64,000 bases of DNA from Kaistella soli (GTDB lineage: Bacteria; Bacteroidota; Bacteroidia; Flavobacteriales; Weeksellaceae). Below are positions 41,868 through 50,012 of the stretch, in pieces; the stretch's first letter is position 1; every line of letters starts with the position of its first letter. Location: positions 434,001 to 498,000 of the forward strand of contig NZ_JAHOPF010000001.1 of NCBI RefSeq assembly GCF_019038595.1, given 5' to 3'. The position numbers and the translations under genes are program-made. The notes below the pieces were generated by a model that worked only from the letters and a program-made list of their open reading frames with translations, was not told where the DNA came from and did not search any database.

Positions 41868-43295
41868 TTATTTTCCTGCCAGTTTCTTTAGCATTCCATT
41901 AAAAATAAGTCCGTGGAAAGGCAGGACAGAATACCAGTATAATCTTCCCGATAATCCCAGCGGACGGAAAGTAGCTTCCTGATAAAGCCTGCCGTTTTTA
42001 ATTTTAAATTCCAGCCATGCTTCGCCGGGAACTTTCATTTCAGCGAACAGAAGCAGTCGCTTTTCTTCTTTATCGGCATACAGCACGCGCCAGAAATCTA
42101 CCGAATCACCGGCTTCAAGATGGTTTAGATTTCTTCGTCCACGTCTTAAACCGACACCTCCAAAAAGTTTGTCTAAAAATCCGCGGATCCTCCAAAGAAA
42201 ATCTGCATAATACCATCCGGTTTTTCCGCCAATGCTGAAAATACGTTCCAGTGCGGCAGTTTCATCGTCAACTTCCATGTTACGTTTATCGGTAAAACAG
42301 CCTTCTGCAGGAACTTCCAGATATTGCCAGACTTTCCGGTCGTGAAACTGATTGCTGAATGAATCGAACCAGCTCGACAACACATCATTCTGCTTAATTT
42401 TATCGAATGCCATCCTGATCGCCTCTTCGTAGGAAAAAAGGTGAATATTGAGTTGTTCTGCGAGGTTGTTTTTGTTGGCTACAACATCAATTTTCATGGA
42501 ATCCACCAAATTTTTCGCTAAAGGATAACTTGTAGAAGTCACGAAATATAGCCAATAGGAAGACAGCCGCGGTGTCATCACGGGCACGATAAAAATCTTT
42601 CTTTTCAGCCCGCGGATTTTAGCATACTGCAGAAGCATCTGTTTGTAAGTCACAACATCGGTTCCGGCAATATCATAATGCTGATTGTAAGTGAATTTCT
42701 TACCCAGAACTCCAACTAAAAACTGAATCACATTCCGTATGGCAATAGGCTGACATTTGGTTTCCAGCCATTTCGGCGTTATCATTACGGGTAATTTTTC
42801 GACCAGATCCCGGATGATTTCAAAAGAAGCACTTCCTGATCCCACGATTATACCGGCGCGAAGACTCGTTAAACTGTATCTTTCACTCTGTAAAGCTTCC
42901 TCTACATTTTTTCGCGACTGAAGGTGTTTGGAAAGCTTTTCTTCATTAATGATTCCCGTTAGGAAAATAACCTGTTCTGCTTCCGTTTTTTCTAAAGCCT
43001 TGCGGAAATTATCAGCTGATATTTTTTCCTTTTCCTCAAAATCTCCTTCTCCGGAAGACATGGAATGAATTAAATAATAAGCATAACCAATATCTTTCGG
43101 AATATTATCTAATGTTTTTTCATCTAGAAAATCGTTTTCAATCACTTCAATCTGGTCTAATCTGTCCTTGAACAGTTTTAAACCAAACCTGTTTTTGTCT
43201 CTTACAGAACATACGATATGATGGCCTTCCTCCAGTAACTGAATCAAAAGCCTTTTGCCGATATATCCGGTGACGCCTGTAAGAAGTATTTTCAT
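41868..43295 (-). CDS. NAD(P)-binding SDR with DUF2867 domain
   Basis: 475 residues. N-terminal Rossmann domain (TGVTGYIGKRLLIQLLEEGHHIVCSVRD at residues 6-33, then YYLIHSM and VIFLTGIINEE) of the NmrA/atypical SDR type. C-terminal ~150 residues (W-x-W-R-x-R-G-F-L-D-K-L-F-G-G-V-G-L-R-R-G-R, DFWRVLYADKEEKRLLLFAEMKVPGEAWLEF, YWYSVLPFHGLIF) match DUF2867. Last gene of the carotenoid operon, overlapping the SRPBCC gene by 4 bases (ATGA). No hydroxylating motif, so the substrate is unknown; the position argues for a role in pigment or light-stress metabolism. Confidence 0.88.
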   Translation of the reverse strand: MKILLTGVTGYIGKRLLIQLLEEGHHIVCSVRDKNRFGLKLFKDRLDQIEVIENDFLDEKTLDNIPKDIGYAYYLIHSMSSGEGDFEEKEKISADNFRKALEKTEAEQVIFLTGIINEEKLSKHLQSRKNVEEALQSERYSLTSLRAGIIVGSGSASFEIIRDLVEKLPVMITPKWLETKCQPIAIRNVIQFLVGVLGKKFTYNQHYDIAGTDVVTYKQMLLQYAKIRGLKRKIFIVPVMTPRLSSYWLYFVTSTSYPLAKNLVDSMKIDVVANKNNLAEQLNIHLFSYEEAIRMAFDKIKQNDVLSSWFDSFSNQFHDRKVWQYLEVPAEGCFTDKRNMEVDDETAALERIFSIGGKTGWYYADFLWRIRGFLDKLFGGVGLRRGRRNLNHLEAGDSVDFWRVLYADKEEKRLLLFAEMKVPGEAWLEFKIKNGRLYQEATFRPLGLSGRLYWYSVLPFHGLIFNGMLKKLAGK

Positions 43296-43777
43296 GATAT
43301 AATGAGTTTTTCAAGAATTCGGTAACGGCTTTCGAAGATAAATTTCACTTTATTCCTCACGATTCTTCCTGCAATGAGTTCGCCAAAAATACCAAAAGGC
43401 ATTTTAAAATTCACAATGTCAGTCATTAATACTTTTCCCTCCTCAATCTCCTGAAAATGATGTTCGTGATGCCACATCGCATACGGGCCGAAACGCTGTT
43501 CGTCCACGAAAAATTTTTCCTTAACCAGATGGGTGATTTCAGTAATCCAGTTGCTTTTTACCAGAGGAAATATCCCAATTTTGTAAGTGATGATCTGTCC
43601 CTGATAAGTTTCGCTTCCGGGATGATTGGTGATGTGAAAATTCATTTCTTCAGGCGTAATCTTATCAAGATTCGTCGGGATAGTAAAAAATTCCCATGCC
43701 TTTTTTAAAGAAATCGGCAGAAGCTGTTCGGAAGTCAGCGTGTAAATTCCCGACTGTTTGGTGATGGTAATTTTCAT
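43292..43777 (-). CDS. SRPBCC-family ligand-binding protein
   Basis: 161 residues from ATG 43777 (MKITITKQSGIYTL). An earlier ATG at 43801 would overlap the previous gene by 28 bases, whereas 43777 gives the ATGA overlap also seen at the gene's other end. Helix-grip START-like fold recognised by LPISLKKAWEFFTIPTNLDKITPEEMNFHI, GQIITYKIGIFPLVKSNWITEITHLVKEKFFVDEQRFGPYAMWHHEHHFQEIEEG and TDIVNFKMPFGIFG. Such proteins bind hydrophobic ligands in a deep pocket. It sits between the lycopene cyclase and the SDR. Confidence 0.85.
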   Translation of the reverse strand: MKITITKQSGIYTLTSEQLLPISLKKAWEFFTIPTNLDKITPEEMNFHITNHPGSETYQGQIITYKIGIFPLVKSNWITEITHLVKEKFFVDEQRFGPYAMWHHEHHFQEIEEGKVLMTDIVNFKMPFGIFGELIAGRIVRNKVKFIFESRYRILEKLIIS

Positions 43778-44484
43778 TGATTTGTTGATATCGGATTCCA
43801 TTTTGTTTTAAAGTATTCAAAAACCAAAACGATACTGTATAAAAGGGTAAAACAGTAAAAACTGTCTTCGAGCGGCATAGTTCCGACGCGGATTCCCAGG
43901 TTTTCGGAATTGTCGTAAAATACTACGGGATTTTCAGAATAATTTCCCGTTAAAGCATTGTTTACAAAGAAAAAAGGAATGTAAATTATAATAAAACTCA
44001 AATAAAACCTTTGCGCATCTTTCCATTTAAAAATAATCTGAAGCAGCATCAGCAAAGCAAAAAGACCAAAACTGCAGACCGTATAAATTTTATCATAATT
44101 AAACACAGCGACTACAAAACTCAGAGCAAAAAAGAAATAACTGATCCATTGCGTTGGCTTTTCTTTCAGAACAATTTTAGGAAGAAAATATTCCAGGGCA
44201 TAATGAATAAAAACGCTGGCGTACGGGATTAGCAGGAAAAAAAGATATTCTTCGAGCGGCATTTTAAAGATCCGGATTCCGATTAAATAGTCATCGTTGA
44301 AGCCCCAGACTTTCTTATGGGTAAAATAAATGTCCCAGGCTATAAAAAACAATCCCACGAGCAATATGGCTGTGAAAAACGCTTTCCAGTACTGAATGAA
44401 ATGCATTTTCTTTCTTTCAAAACTGAAAATGAAAGGAATTGAAAAACTTAAAATATCCAGTAACAGATAGTAATACGATTGCAA
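43774..44484 (-). CDS. Lycopene cyclase-domain protein (CrtY c/d type)
   Basis: 236 residues from a TTG at 44484 ((M)QSYYYLLLDILSFSIPF). An ATG at 44559 exists but lies within crtZ and adds an uncharacteristic stretch; the TTG is 12 bases after the crtZ stop. Membrane protein with about six to seven spans. Both halves carry the heterodimeric-type lycopene cyclase signature: KMPLEEYLFFLLIP and TMPLEDSFYCF. It thus combines CrtYc and CrtYd in one chain and would turn lycopene into beta-carotene. Confidence 0.88.
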   Translation of the reverse strand: MQSYYYLLLDILSFSIPFIFSFERKKMHFIQYWKAFFTAILLVGLFFIAWDIYFTHKKVWGFNDDYLIGIRIFKMPLEEYLFFLLIPYASVFIHYALEYFLPKIVLKEKPTQWISYFFFALSFVVAVFNYDKIYTVCSFGLFALLMLLQIIFKWKDAQRFYLSFIIIYIPFFFVNNALTGNYSENPVVFYDNSENLGIRVGTMPLEDSFYCFTLLYSIVLVFEYFKTKWNPISTNQ

Positions 44485-44495
44485 AATTGTTTTTT

Positions 44496-44963
44496 TTATG
44501 AGGTTGATAATTTGGCTTCCCTGAAATATTTTAGCGGGACGAAGAGCATTCCGAAGCATTCTCCGTCTTCTTTATTCAGGTGTTTGTGGTGAATTTTATG
44601 AGCTTTTCTTAAACCTCGGAAATACCAGTTATTCGTTTTGTCAAACCATTTAAAACGTCGGTGAATCAGAACATCATGAACCAGAAAATAGCAGATTCCG
44701 TATAATAATATTCCGAGTCCTACGAAAAACATCCAGTTGAGTTCTCCCCGGGTTCCAAAATAAAACAGCAAAATACTTGGGGTTGCAAAAATCACAAAAA
44801 AGAAATCGTTTTTTTCGAAAACATGCGGATAACCGGGTTGATGATGGTCTTCATGGAAATACCAGCCCAAACCGTGCATGATGAATTTATGCGTAAGCCA
44901 TGTAATGCCTTCCATTGCTGTAAAAACTGCTAAAGTAAGCAATATATATCCTGTCGTTTCCAT
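44496..44963 (-). CDS. crtZ: Beta-carotene hydroxylase
   Basis: 155 residues. Fatty-acid-hydroxylase superfamily with the three histidine clusters that bind a di-iron centre: HKFIMHGLGWYFHEDHH, HDVLIHRRF and HKIHHKHL. Three to four membrane spans. CrtZ hydroxylates both rings of beta-carotene to zeaxanthin. It lies between an unknown secreted-protein gene and the lycopene cyclase, all on one strand with short gaps. Confidence 0.92.
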   Translation of the reverse strand: METTGYILLTLAVFTAMEGITWLTHKFIMHGLGWYFHEDHHQPGYPHVFEKNDFFFVIFATPSILLFYFGTRGELNWMFFVGLGILLYGICYFLVHDVLIHRRFKWFDKTNNWYFRGLRKAHKIHHKHLNKEDGECFGMLFVPLKYFREAKLSTS

Positions 44964-44968
44964 TAAAA

Positions 44969-45427
44969 TTATATTTTAAAATGCATCTTAATTCTTTTCA
45001 CTAAATCTTCGTCATTCGATTTTTTGTACTCAGACAGAATAAAAGTTCTGTCGCTGCTTAAATCCTTATTATATCCAAGAAACGAAGGAGTTTGTTCCTG
45101 AGAAATATACCGCATAAAACGGATTTCCAGATTTTTCGGATCTTTAATTACTGCGCTTTCAAGTGCTTTTTTACCTTTGTTAAAATACGAAAATTTGCTT
45201 AGCGGATTTACAGCATGTTTAGCCATAAAGAAATTCCCGACTGCATAAAAGGCTTCAAAAATCGGTTTTTTGGTTTTGTGATAATTTTCACTTGAATTCG
45301 TAATCAGAGATTTGGTCGCGCTCTCAGATTTTTCCCCCTTTTGGAGAAGGACTCTCAAATCCGATAAATCCTGTGCGTTAACCGTCATCGCAAAAAAACA
45401 AACTAAGATTAAAAAAACTTTTTTCAT
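44969..45427 (-). CDS. Small secreted protein of the carotenoid operon, function unknown
   Basis: 152 residues. Signal peptide MKKVFLILVCFFAMTVNAQ. The mature part is predicted all-helical and charged, with FYAVGNFFMAKHAVNPLSKFSYFNKGKKALESAVIKDPKNLEIRFMRYI, reminiscent of a tetratricopeptide-like repeat unit. No known domain identified. It sits five bases after crtZ's upstream end and eight bases from crtB, inside the carotenoid operon. Homologues at this spot in other flavobacteria are my recollection, not something shown here. Confidence 0.78.
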   Translation of the reverse strand: MKKVFLILVCFFAMTVNAQDLSDLRVLLQKGEKSESATKSLITNSSENYHKTKKPIFEAFYAVGNFFMAKHAVNPLSKFSYFNKGKKALESAVIKDPKNLEIRFMRYISQEQTPSFLGYNKDLSSDRTFILSEYKKSNDEDLVKRIKMHFKI

Positions 45428-45435
45428 GATAAATC

Positions 45436-46281
45436 TTAGACTAATTTAAGATTTTTATTCAGCACCATTTCTCCGAAAAGATATATTTTTCTCGCATTGG
45501 AAACGCTGATTCTTTTGGTAAGCAGAAGTTCAGGTCTTGTTCTCCTGATTTTTTTAAACAGATTGATGTAGTATTTGTACGCCATGAAAACTGCAATTCT
45601 GCTCGAAATTGGAAGCATTTTAATTCCGGTAAAAGCGTGCTCGAAATCTTTTGCAATATCTTTTTCAATCTCTTTTTTGTCTGCTTCGCTGAATTTTCTG
45701 AAATCAACATTCGGGAAATAAGTACGGTTCAGATCATTAAAATCTGCACTGATATCCCTTAAAAAATTTATTTTCTGAAAGGCCGCTCCCAAACTTTGAG
45801 CGTAAGGCTTCATTTTATTATAATCGTCAACATTGCCGTTCACAAAAACCTTCAGACACATCAGACCAACGACTTCCGCCGAACCATAAATATACTCGTT
45901 ATATTTTTCGTCATTCAAATCTTTAATTTCACCCAAATCCATTTTCATCGAATGCAGAAATGCATCCACCAGATGCTGAGGAATGTTTTTTTCTTTCTGA
46001 GTCAGACAAAATGAATGTAGTATAGGATTAAGCGAAATGCCGTGCTGAAGCGCCGAACGGTAACTCTGTTCAAATTCATCCATCAATTGCGCTTTGTCGA
46101 AACCGTGAAAAGTATCCACGATTTCGTCTGCAAATCTTACAAATCCATAGATATTATAAATGTGCTGTCTGATTTCCGGCTGAAAAAGGGTAGAAGCCCA
46201 GGAAAACGAAGTGCTGTATTTTTGGGTCACTATTTTGGACGAGAGCCCGCAGACGTTATTAAAAATTTCTAAACTGTTCAT
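45436..46281 (-). CDS. crtB: Phytoene synthase
   Basis: 281 residues. Squalene/phytoene synthase fold; the two aspartate-rich substrate-magnesium sites are both present: YGFVRFADEIVDTFHG and QKINFLRDISADFNDLNRTYFP. It joins two geranylgeranyl diphosphates into phytoene, the first committed step. It follows crtI by 12 bases. ATG at 46281 is the natural start. Confidence 0.95.
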   Translation of the reverse strand: MNSLEIFNNVCGLSSKIVTQKYSTSFSWASTLFQPEIRQHIYNIYGFVRFADEIVDTFHGFDKAQLMDEFEQSYRSALQHGISLNPILHSFCLTQKEKNIPQHLVDAFLHSMKMDLGEIKDLNDEKYNEYIYGSAEVVGLMCLKVFVNGNVDDYNKMKPYAQSLGAAFQKINFLRDISADFNDLNRTYFPNVDFRKFSEADKKEIEKDIAKDFEHAFTGIKMLPISSRIAVFMAYKYYINLFKKIRRTRPELLLTKRISVSNARKIYLFGEMVLNKNLKLV

Positions 46282-46293
46282 CGTGTTATGTTT

Positions 46294-47763
46294 TTAGAGA
46301 ATACGGTTTTTGTTTTTAAGGATGTAATCGGTCACTACTTTTCCTGATATTAAAGCAGGTGGAACGCCGGGGCCGGGAACGGTCAGCTGGCCGGTATAAA
46401 ATAAATTCTTAATCTTTTTATTGTCAATCTGAGGTCTCAACACTGAAGTCTGCAATAAGGTGTTTGCGAGTCCATACGCGTTTCCGCGGCAAGAATGATA
46501 CCGTTCTTTAAAATCGTTAACGCCAAAACTTTTCATGAAAATAACGGCACTGCGGAGGTTTTCTCCTGTGTTTTTTTCAATTCTGTCCATAATCAGCTCA
46601 AAATACTGATCGTGAATTTCCTTTGAATCCTCTAAATCTACCGCAACCGGGATAAGAAAGAATCCGATCTCTTTTCCTTCCGGACAAAGATCCGGGTCTG
46701 TTTTACTTGAAAAATTAGCATAGAACAAAGGTTTCTTCGGCAATGATTTGGTGTCATAAATTTCTTCAGCGTGCTGCTCAAAATCGGTATCGAAAAAAAG
46801 ATTGTGATGCTGAAGCTGAGGAACCTTTCTGTCAAATGCGACATAATAAAGAAAGGACGAAGGAGCAAAAGTTTTTTTCTGCCAGTAATCTGCAGAATAA
46901 TTCTTTTCATCTCTATTCAGGAGGGTTTCGGTGTGTGCATAATCTGCTCCGGAAATCACAATATCTGCTTCAAATATTCCAGTTTCAGTAATGACTGATT
47001 TGGCTGAATTATTTTCGGTCTGGATTTTTAAAACTTTCTCATTCACTAGAAATTTCACTCCCAATTCTTCCGCCAGTTTCTGCATCCCTTTTGCTACGGC
47101 ATTAAAACCGCCTTTCGGATACCAGGTTCCCATACCAAAATCAGCATGATTCATAAAATTGTAGAAAGCCGGAGTATTGTTAGGTTTTGCACCAAGAAAT
47201 AAAACCGGAAATTCCAGAATACTTCTGAGCTTAGGGTTTTTAATATTTTTACGAACCGTTTCAGAAATGTTATGAACAAAAAGAGGAAGGCGTTTCGCTG
47301 TTTCCACACTTACCAGCTCCAGTACAGATTTTCCCGGATTGTAAACAAGATCCTGCATCGCAATTTCATAGTTGGACTTTGCCTTCTTCATGAAAGTTCT
47401 CAAATGCCTTGCGCTTCCGTTTTCAATCCTGTCAAAAGTTTCAATGATTTCTTCAGGTTCATCAGAAATATCGATGAAATCATTTTTGCCAAAATAGACA
47501 CGGTAGCCCGGGGAAAGTTTTTCCAGTTGATAGTAATCTGAAACCTTTTTGTTGAAATCAGCAAAGAAACGTTCAAAGATATCCGGCATCCAGTACCAAC
47601 TTGGTCCCATGTCGAATTTAAAACCATCAATTTCCATCAAAGAAGCACGGCCGCCAATCTGTTCGTTTTTTTCTAAAACGGTTACTTCAAACCCCGCTTT
47701 TGCCATGTAGCACGCGGAAGCAAGTGAAGAAAATCCTGAGCCGACGATGATGATTTTTTTCAT
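46294..47763 (-). CDS. crtI: Phytoene desaturase
   Basis: 489 residues. FAD/NAD-binding N-terminus GSGFSSLASACYMAKAGFEVTVLEKNEQIGGRA and FDMGPSWYWMPDIFE; C-terminal YTGQLTVPGPGVPPALISGKVVTDYIL is the CrtI/CrtN signature. It introduces double bonds into phytoene to give lycopene. First gene of the leftward carotenoid operon, 303 bases from the divergent MarR-type gene. Confidence 0.95.
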   Translation of the reverse strand: MKKIIIVGSGFSSLASACYMAKAGFEVTVLEKNEQIGGRASLMEIDGFKFDMGPSWYWMPDIFERFFADFNKKVSDYYQLEKLSPGYRVYFGKNDFIDISDEPEEIIETFDRIENGSARHLRTFMKKAKSNYEIAMQDLVYNPGKSVLELVSVETAKRLPLFVHNISETVRKNIKNPKLRSILEFPVLFLGAKPNNTPAFYNFMNHADFGMGTWYPKGGFNAVAKGMQKLAEELGVKFLVNEKVLKIQTENNSAKSVITETGIFEADIVISGADYAHTETLLNRDEKNYSADYWQKKTFAPSSFLYYVAFDRKVPQLQHHNLFFDTDFEQHAEEIYDTKSLPKKPLFYANFSSKTDPDLCPEGKEIGFFLIPVAVDLEDSKEIHDQYFELIMDRIEKNTGENLRSAVIFMKSFGVNDFKERYHSCRGNAYGLANTLLQTSVLRPQIDNKKIKNLFYTGQLTVPGPGVPPALISGKVVTDYILKNKNRIL

Positions 47764-47780
47764 AAAATTTAATAATGGAA

Positions 47781-47788
47781 CAAAACTA
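47781..47788 (-). promoter_or_regulatory. -7 box of carotenoid operon
   Basis: Minus-strand TAGTTTTG, 18 bases before the crtI ATG. No good -33 element, which suits an activated or light-controlled promoter, though this is not proof. Confidence 0.5.
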
Positions 47789-47972
47789 TACTTTTATTTT
47801 TTAATTAGAAAATAAATTTACTAATTTTGTTATTCAAATTATCAATGATGAGCATTTTTAAATCTTATAGGAGTAAATTTCAATTTTCTAAAATCGGATA
47901 AGTTTTGCATATTAAATATAATACGAAATACCGTACATTACGCGAAAATTTTTACCTCCGTAAATTGTGCAG

Positions 47973-47980
47973 TATCTTTG
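47973..47980 (+). promoter_or_regulatory. -7 box of MarR-photolyase pair
   Basis: TATCTTTG, a full TAnnTTTG match, upstream of both possible start codons of the MarR-type gene. Confidence 0.55.
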
Positions 47981-48066
47981 CGGGAAATAATTGCGTTTTC
48001 CTGTTTTGGGTTGAAATCATATAAATGATAACAACAATCAAGGTTACGGAAATTAAATACATACAA

Positions 48067-48705
48067 ATGGAGTTAGATTTAATCATTGATGTTTTGAAAG
48101 AACTGGATGATTTTCGGAAAAATCATCCCAACCAGACAGGTTTGGATGATTTTAGACTTTACCTTAATCAAAAAGCGTACGAAAAAGAAAATCCAAGAAA
48201 TTTAACCGAAAAATTTGATCTCGATGTTTACGATCTTGAAAATGAAATTGCAAAGCAGGTGATTATGCTCGGAAGATATTCGAAACAGCTGATCCGAAAG
48301 TCACTGGAAACGCATCCTGATCTTGTAAATGAAGATTTCACTTACCTTTTCAGAATGATGGATTATGACAGCCTCACTAAGATGCAGCTCATAGAGAAGA
48401 ATGCCCACGAGAAACAGACAGGTATTGAAATCATAAAGCGTTTGGTTAAAAACGGTCTCTTAGCAGAAAGCCCAGACCAGAACGATAAAAGAAGCACCCG
48501 GATTTCAGTAACAAAAAAAGGAAAAAGCGTTTTTCTGGAGTCCATGAAGGATATTACCGTGGTTTCGAAGATCATGTGCGGACAGCTGAATAAAAAGGAA
48601 AAAGAGAATCTCCTGAGTTCTCTTAAAAAACTCAACACTTTCCATCATACGGTTTATTCCAACTTTAAAAACGAAAATACGAACGAAATTCTCAAATTAA
48701 TATAA
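48067..48705 (+). CDS. MarR-type winged-helix regulator
   Basis: 212 residues from ATG 48067 (MELDLIIDVLKELDDF); an ATG at 48025 adds 14 residues and is possible. The C-terminal half has the winged-helix DNA-binding unit LTKMQLIEKNAHEKQTGIEIIKRLVKNGLLAESPDQNDKRSTRISVTKKGKSVF, with the DxRS/T..v..T..G wing of the MarR family. The N-terminal ~90 residues are helical with no further known domain. It precedes the photolyase by two bases and diverges from the carotenoid operon, which makes it the likely regulator of both. Confidence 0.85.
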   Translation: MELDLIIDVLKELDDFRKNHPNQTGLDDFRLYLNQKAYEKENPRNLTEKFDLDVYDLENEIAKQVIMLGRYSKQLIRKSLETHPDLVNEDFTYLFRMMDYDSLTKMQLIEKNAHEKQTGIEIIKRLVKNGLLAESPDQNDKRSTRISVTKKGKSVFLESMKDITVVSKIMCGQLNKKEKENLLSSLKKLNTFHHTVYSNFKNENTNEILKLI

Positions 48706-48707
48706 AA

Positions 48708-50012
48708 ATGTCCGGCGGAATTTCCATTTTCTGGTTCAGAAGAGATTTACGGTTGGATGACAACCACGGGCTTTTTCAGGCTTTGAAATCTGAAAATAAA
48801 GTGCTTCCTGTTTTCATTTTTGATACTGAAATCCTTTCAAAACTTGATGATAAAAAAGACAGAAGAGTAGATTTTATTTTTCAGACGCTGCAAAATATCA
48901 ACCGCGTTTTAGAAAAAACAGGAAAATCCATAAAAGTTTTCCACGGCAAGCCGCTCGAAATTTTTAAATACCTGACCGAAAATTATTCCGTGGAGAAGGT
49001 TTTCTGCAACGAAGATTACGAACCGTCCGCCATTAAAAGGGATTTGGAAATCAGGGCGTTTTTAAATCAAAAAAATATAGAATTTCAGTCGTTTAAAGAT
49101 CAGGTGCATTTCCACAAAGATGAAATACTGAAAGCCGATCAATCGCCTTATACCGTTCACACGCCTTATTTCAAACAGTGGCTTTTAAAATATAATGCAG
49201 AAGAAATAAAAAATTATCCCTCTGAAAAGTTCTTGCATAATTTGGAAGATGTGGAAAGACAGGAGTTTTCACTGGAAAAAATTGGTTTTCATAAAACCGG
49301 TCTGCAGTTTCAAAGTCCTGTAGTGAATGTCGAAATTCTAAAACATTACCACGAAACCCGCAATTTTCCGGCAACCAAAACTTCAGAAATGAGTGTTCAT
49401 CTGCGTTTCGGTACCATCAGCGTCCGCGTATTGGGAAAAGTAGCTTCATCTCTTAACGAGACTTACCTCAAAGAACTGATCTGGCGGGAATTTTTTATGC
49501 AGATTCTGTATCATTTTCCGCAGGTTGTTAATCTTGCATTCAAACCAAAATACGAAGGAATTTCCTGGCTGTACAATGAAGAAAACCTGAAAAATTGGCA
49601 GCAAGGTAAAACCGGTTTTCCTTTGGTAGATGCAGGGATGCGTGAGCTGAACGAAACGGGACTGATGCATAACAGGGTGAGAATGCTTTGTGCAAGTTTT
49701 CTCATCAAACATCTATTGACCGACTGGCGGATTGGCGAAGCTTATTTTGCAGAAAAACTGCTCGATTATGATTTGTCAGCCAATAATGGAAACTGGCAGT
49801 GGAGCGCAGGTTCGGGTTGTGACGCAGCGCCGTATTTCCGGATTTTTAATCCCGAAGAACAGCAGAAAAAGTTTGACCCAGATTTTGTGTACATAAAAAA
49901 ATGGGTGAAAGAGTTTGGAACTTCAGCATATCCCAAACCGATGGTCGACCATAAGTTTGCCCGCGAAAGAGCTCTGGAAACGTATAAAAAAGGCCTGCAG
50001 GAATTACTGTAG
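48708..50012 (+). CDS. Cryptochrome/DNA photolyase (class I)
   Basis: 434 residues. N-terminal Rossmann antenna domain (FWFRRDLRLDDNHGLFQAL at residues 7-25) and C-terminal FAD domain with WREFFMQILYHFPQVV, WQQGKTGFPLVDAGMRELNETGLMHNRVRMLCASFLIKHLLTDWRIGEAYF and DYDLSANNGNWQWSAGSGCDAAPYFRIFNP. These are the flavin- and DNA-contacting blocks of CPD photolyase; a cryptochrome-type photoreceptor role cannot be excluded. Likely repairs UV dimers using blue light. Coupled to the MarR gene with a two-base gap and convergent with the lipid-kinase gene, overlapping by nine bases. Confidence 0.92.
   Translation: MSGGISIFWFRRDLRLDDNHGLFQALKSENKVLPVFIFDTEILSKLDDKKDRRVDFIFQTLQNINRVLEKTGKSIKVFHGKPLEIFKYLTENYSVEKVFCNEDYEPSAIKRDLEIRAFLNQKNIEFQSFKDQVHFHKDEILKADQSPYTVHTPYFKQWLLKYNAEEIKNYPSEKFLHNLEDVERQEFSLEKIGFHKTGLQFQSPVVNVEILKHYHETRNFPATKTSEMSVHLRFGTISVRVLGKVASSLNETYLKELIWREFFMQILYHFPQVVNLAFKPKYEGISWLYNEENLKNWQQGKTGFPLVDAGMRELNETGLMHNRVRMLCASFLIKHLLTDWRIGEAYFAEKLLDYDLSANNGNWQWSAGSGCDAAPYFRIFNPEEQQKKFDPDFVYIKKWVKEFGTSAYPKPMVDHKFARERALETYKKGLQELL

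Larger units (their letters stand above)
47764..48066. other. Divergent control region between crtI and MarR gene
   Basis: 303 bases, AT-rich. On the minus strand TAGTTTTG (47788-47781) lies 18 bases before crtI. On the plus strand TATCTTTG (47973-47980) precedes the MarR-type gene. Between them are several short A/T tracts but no convincing long palindrome that I can identify as the operator. Confidence 0.5.
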
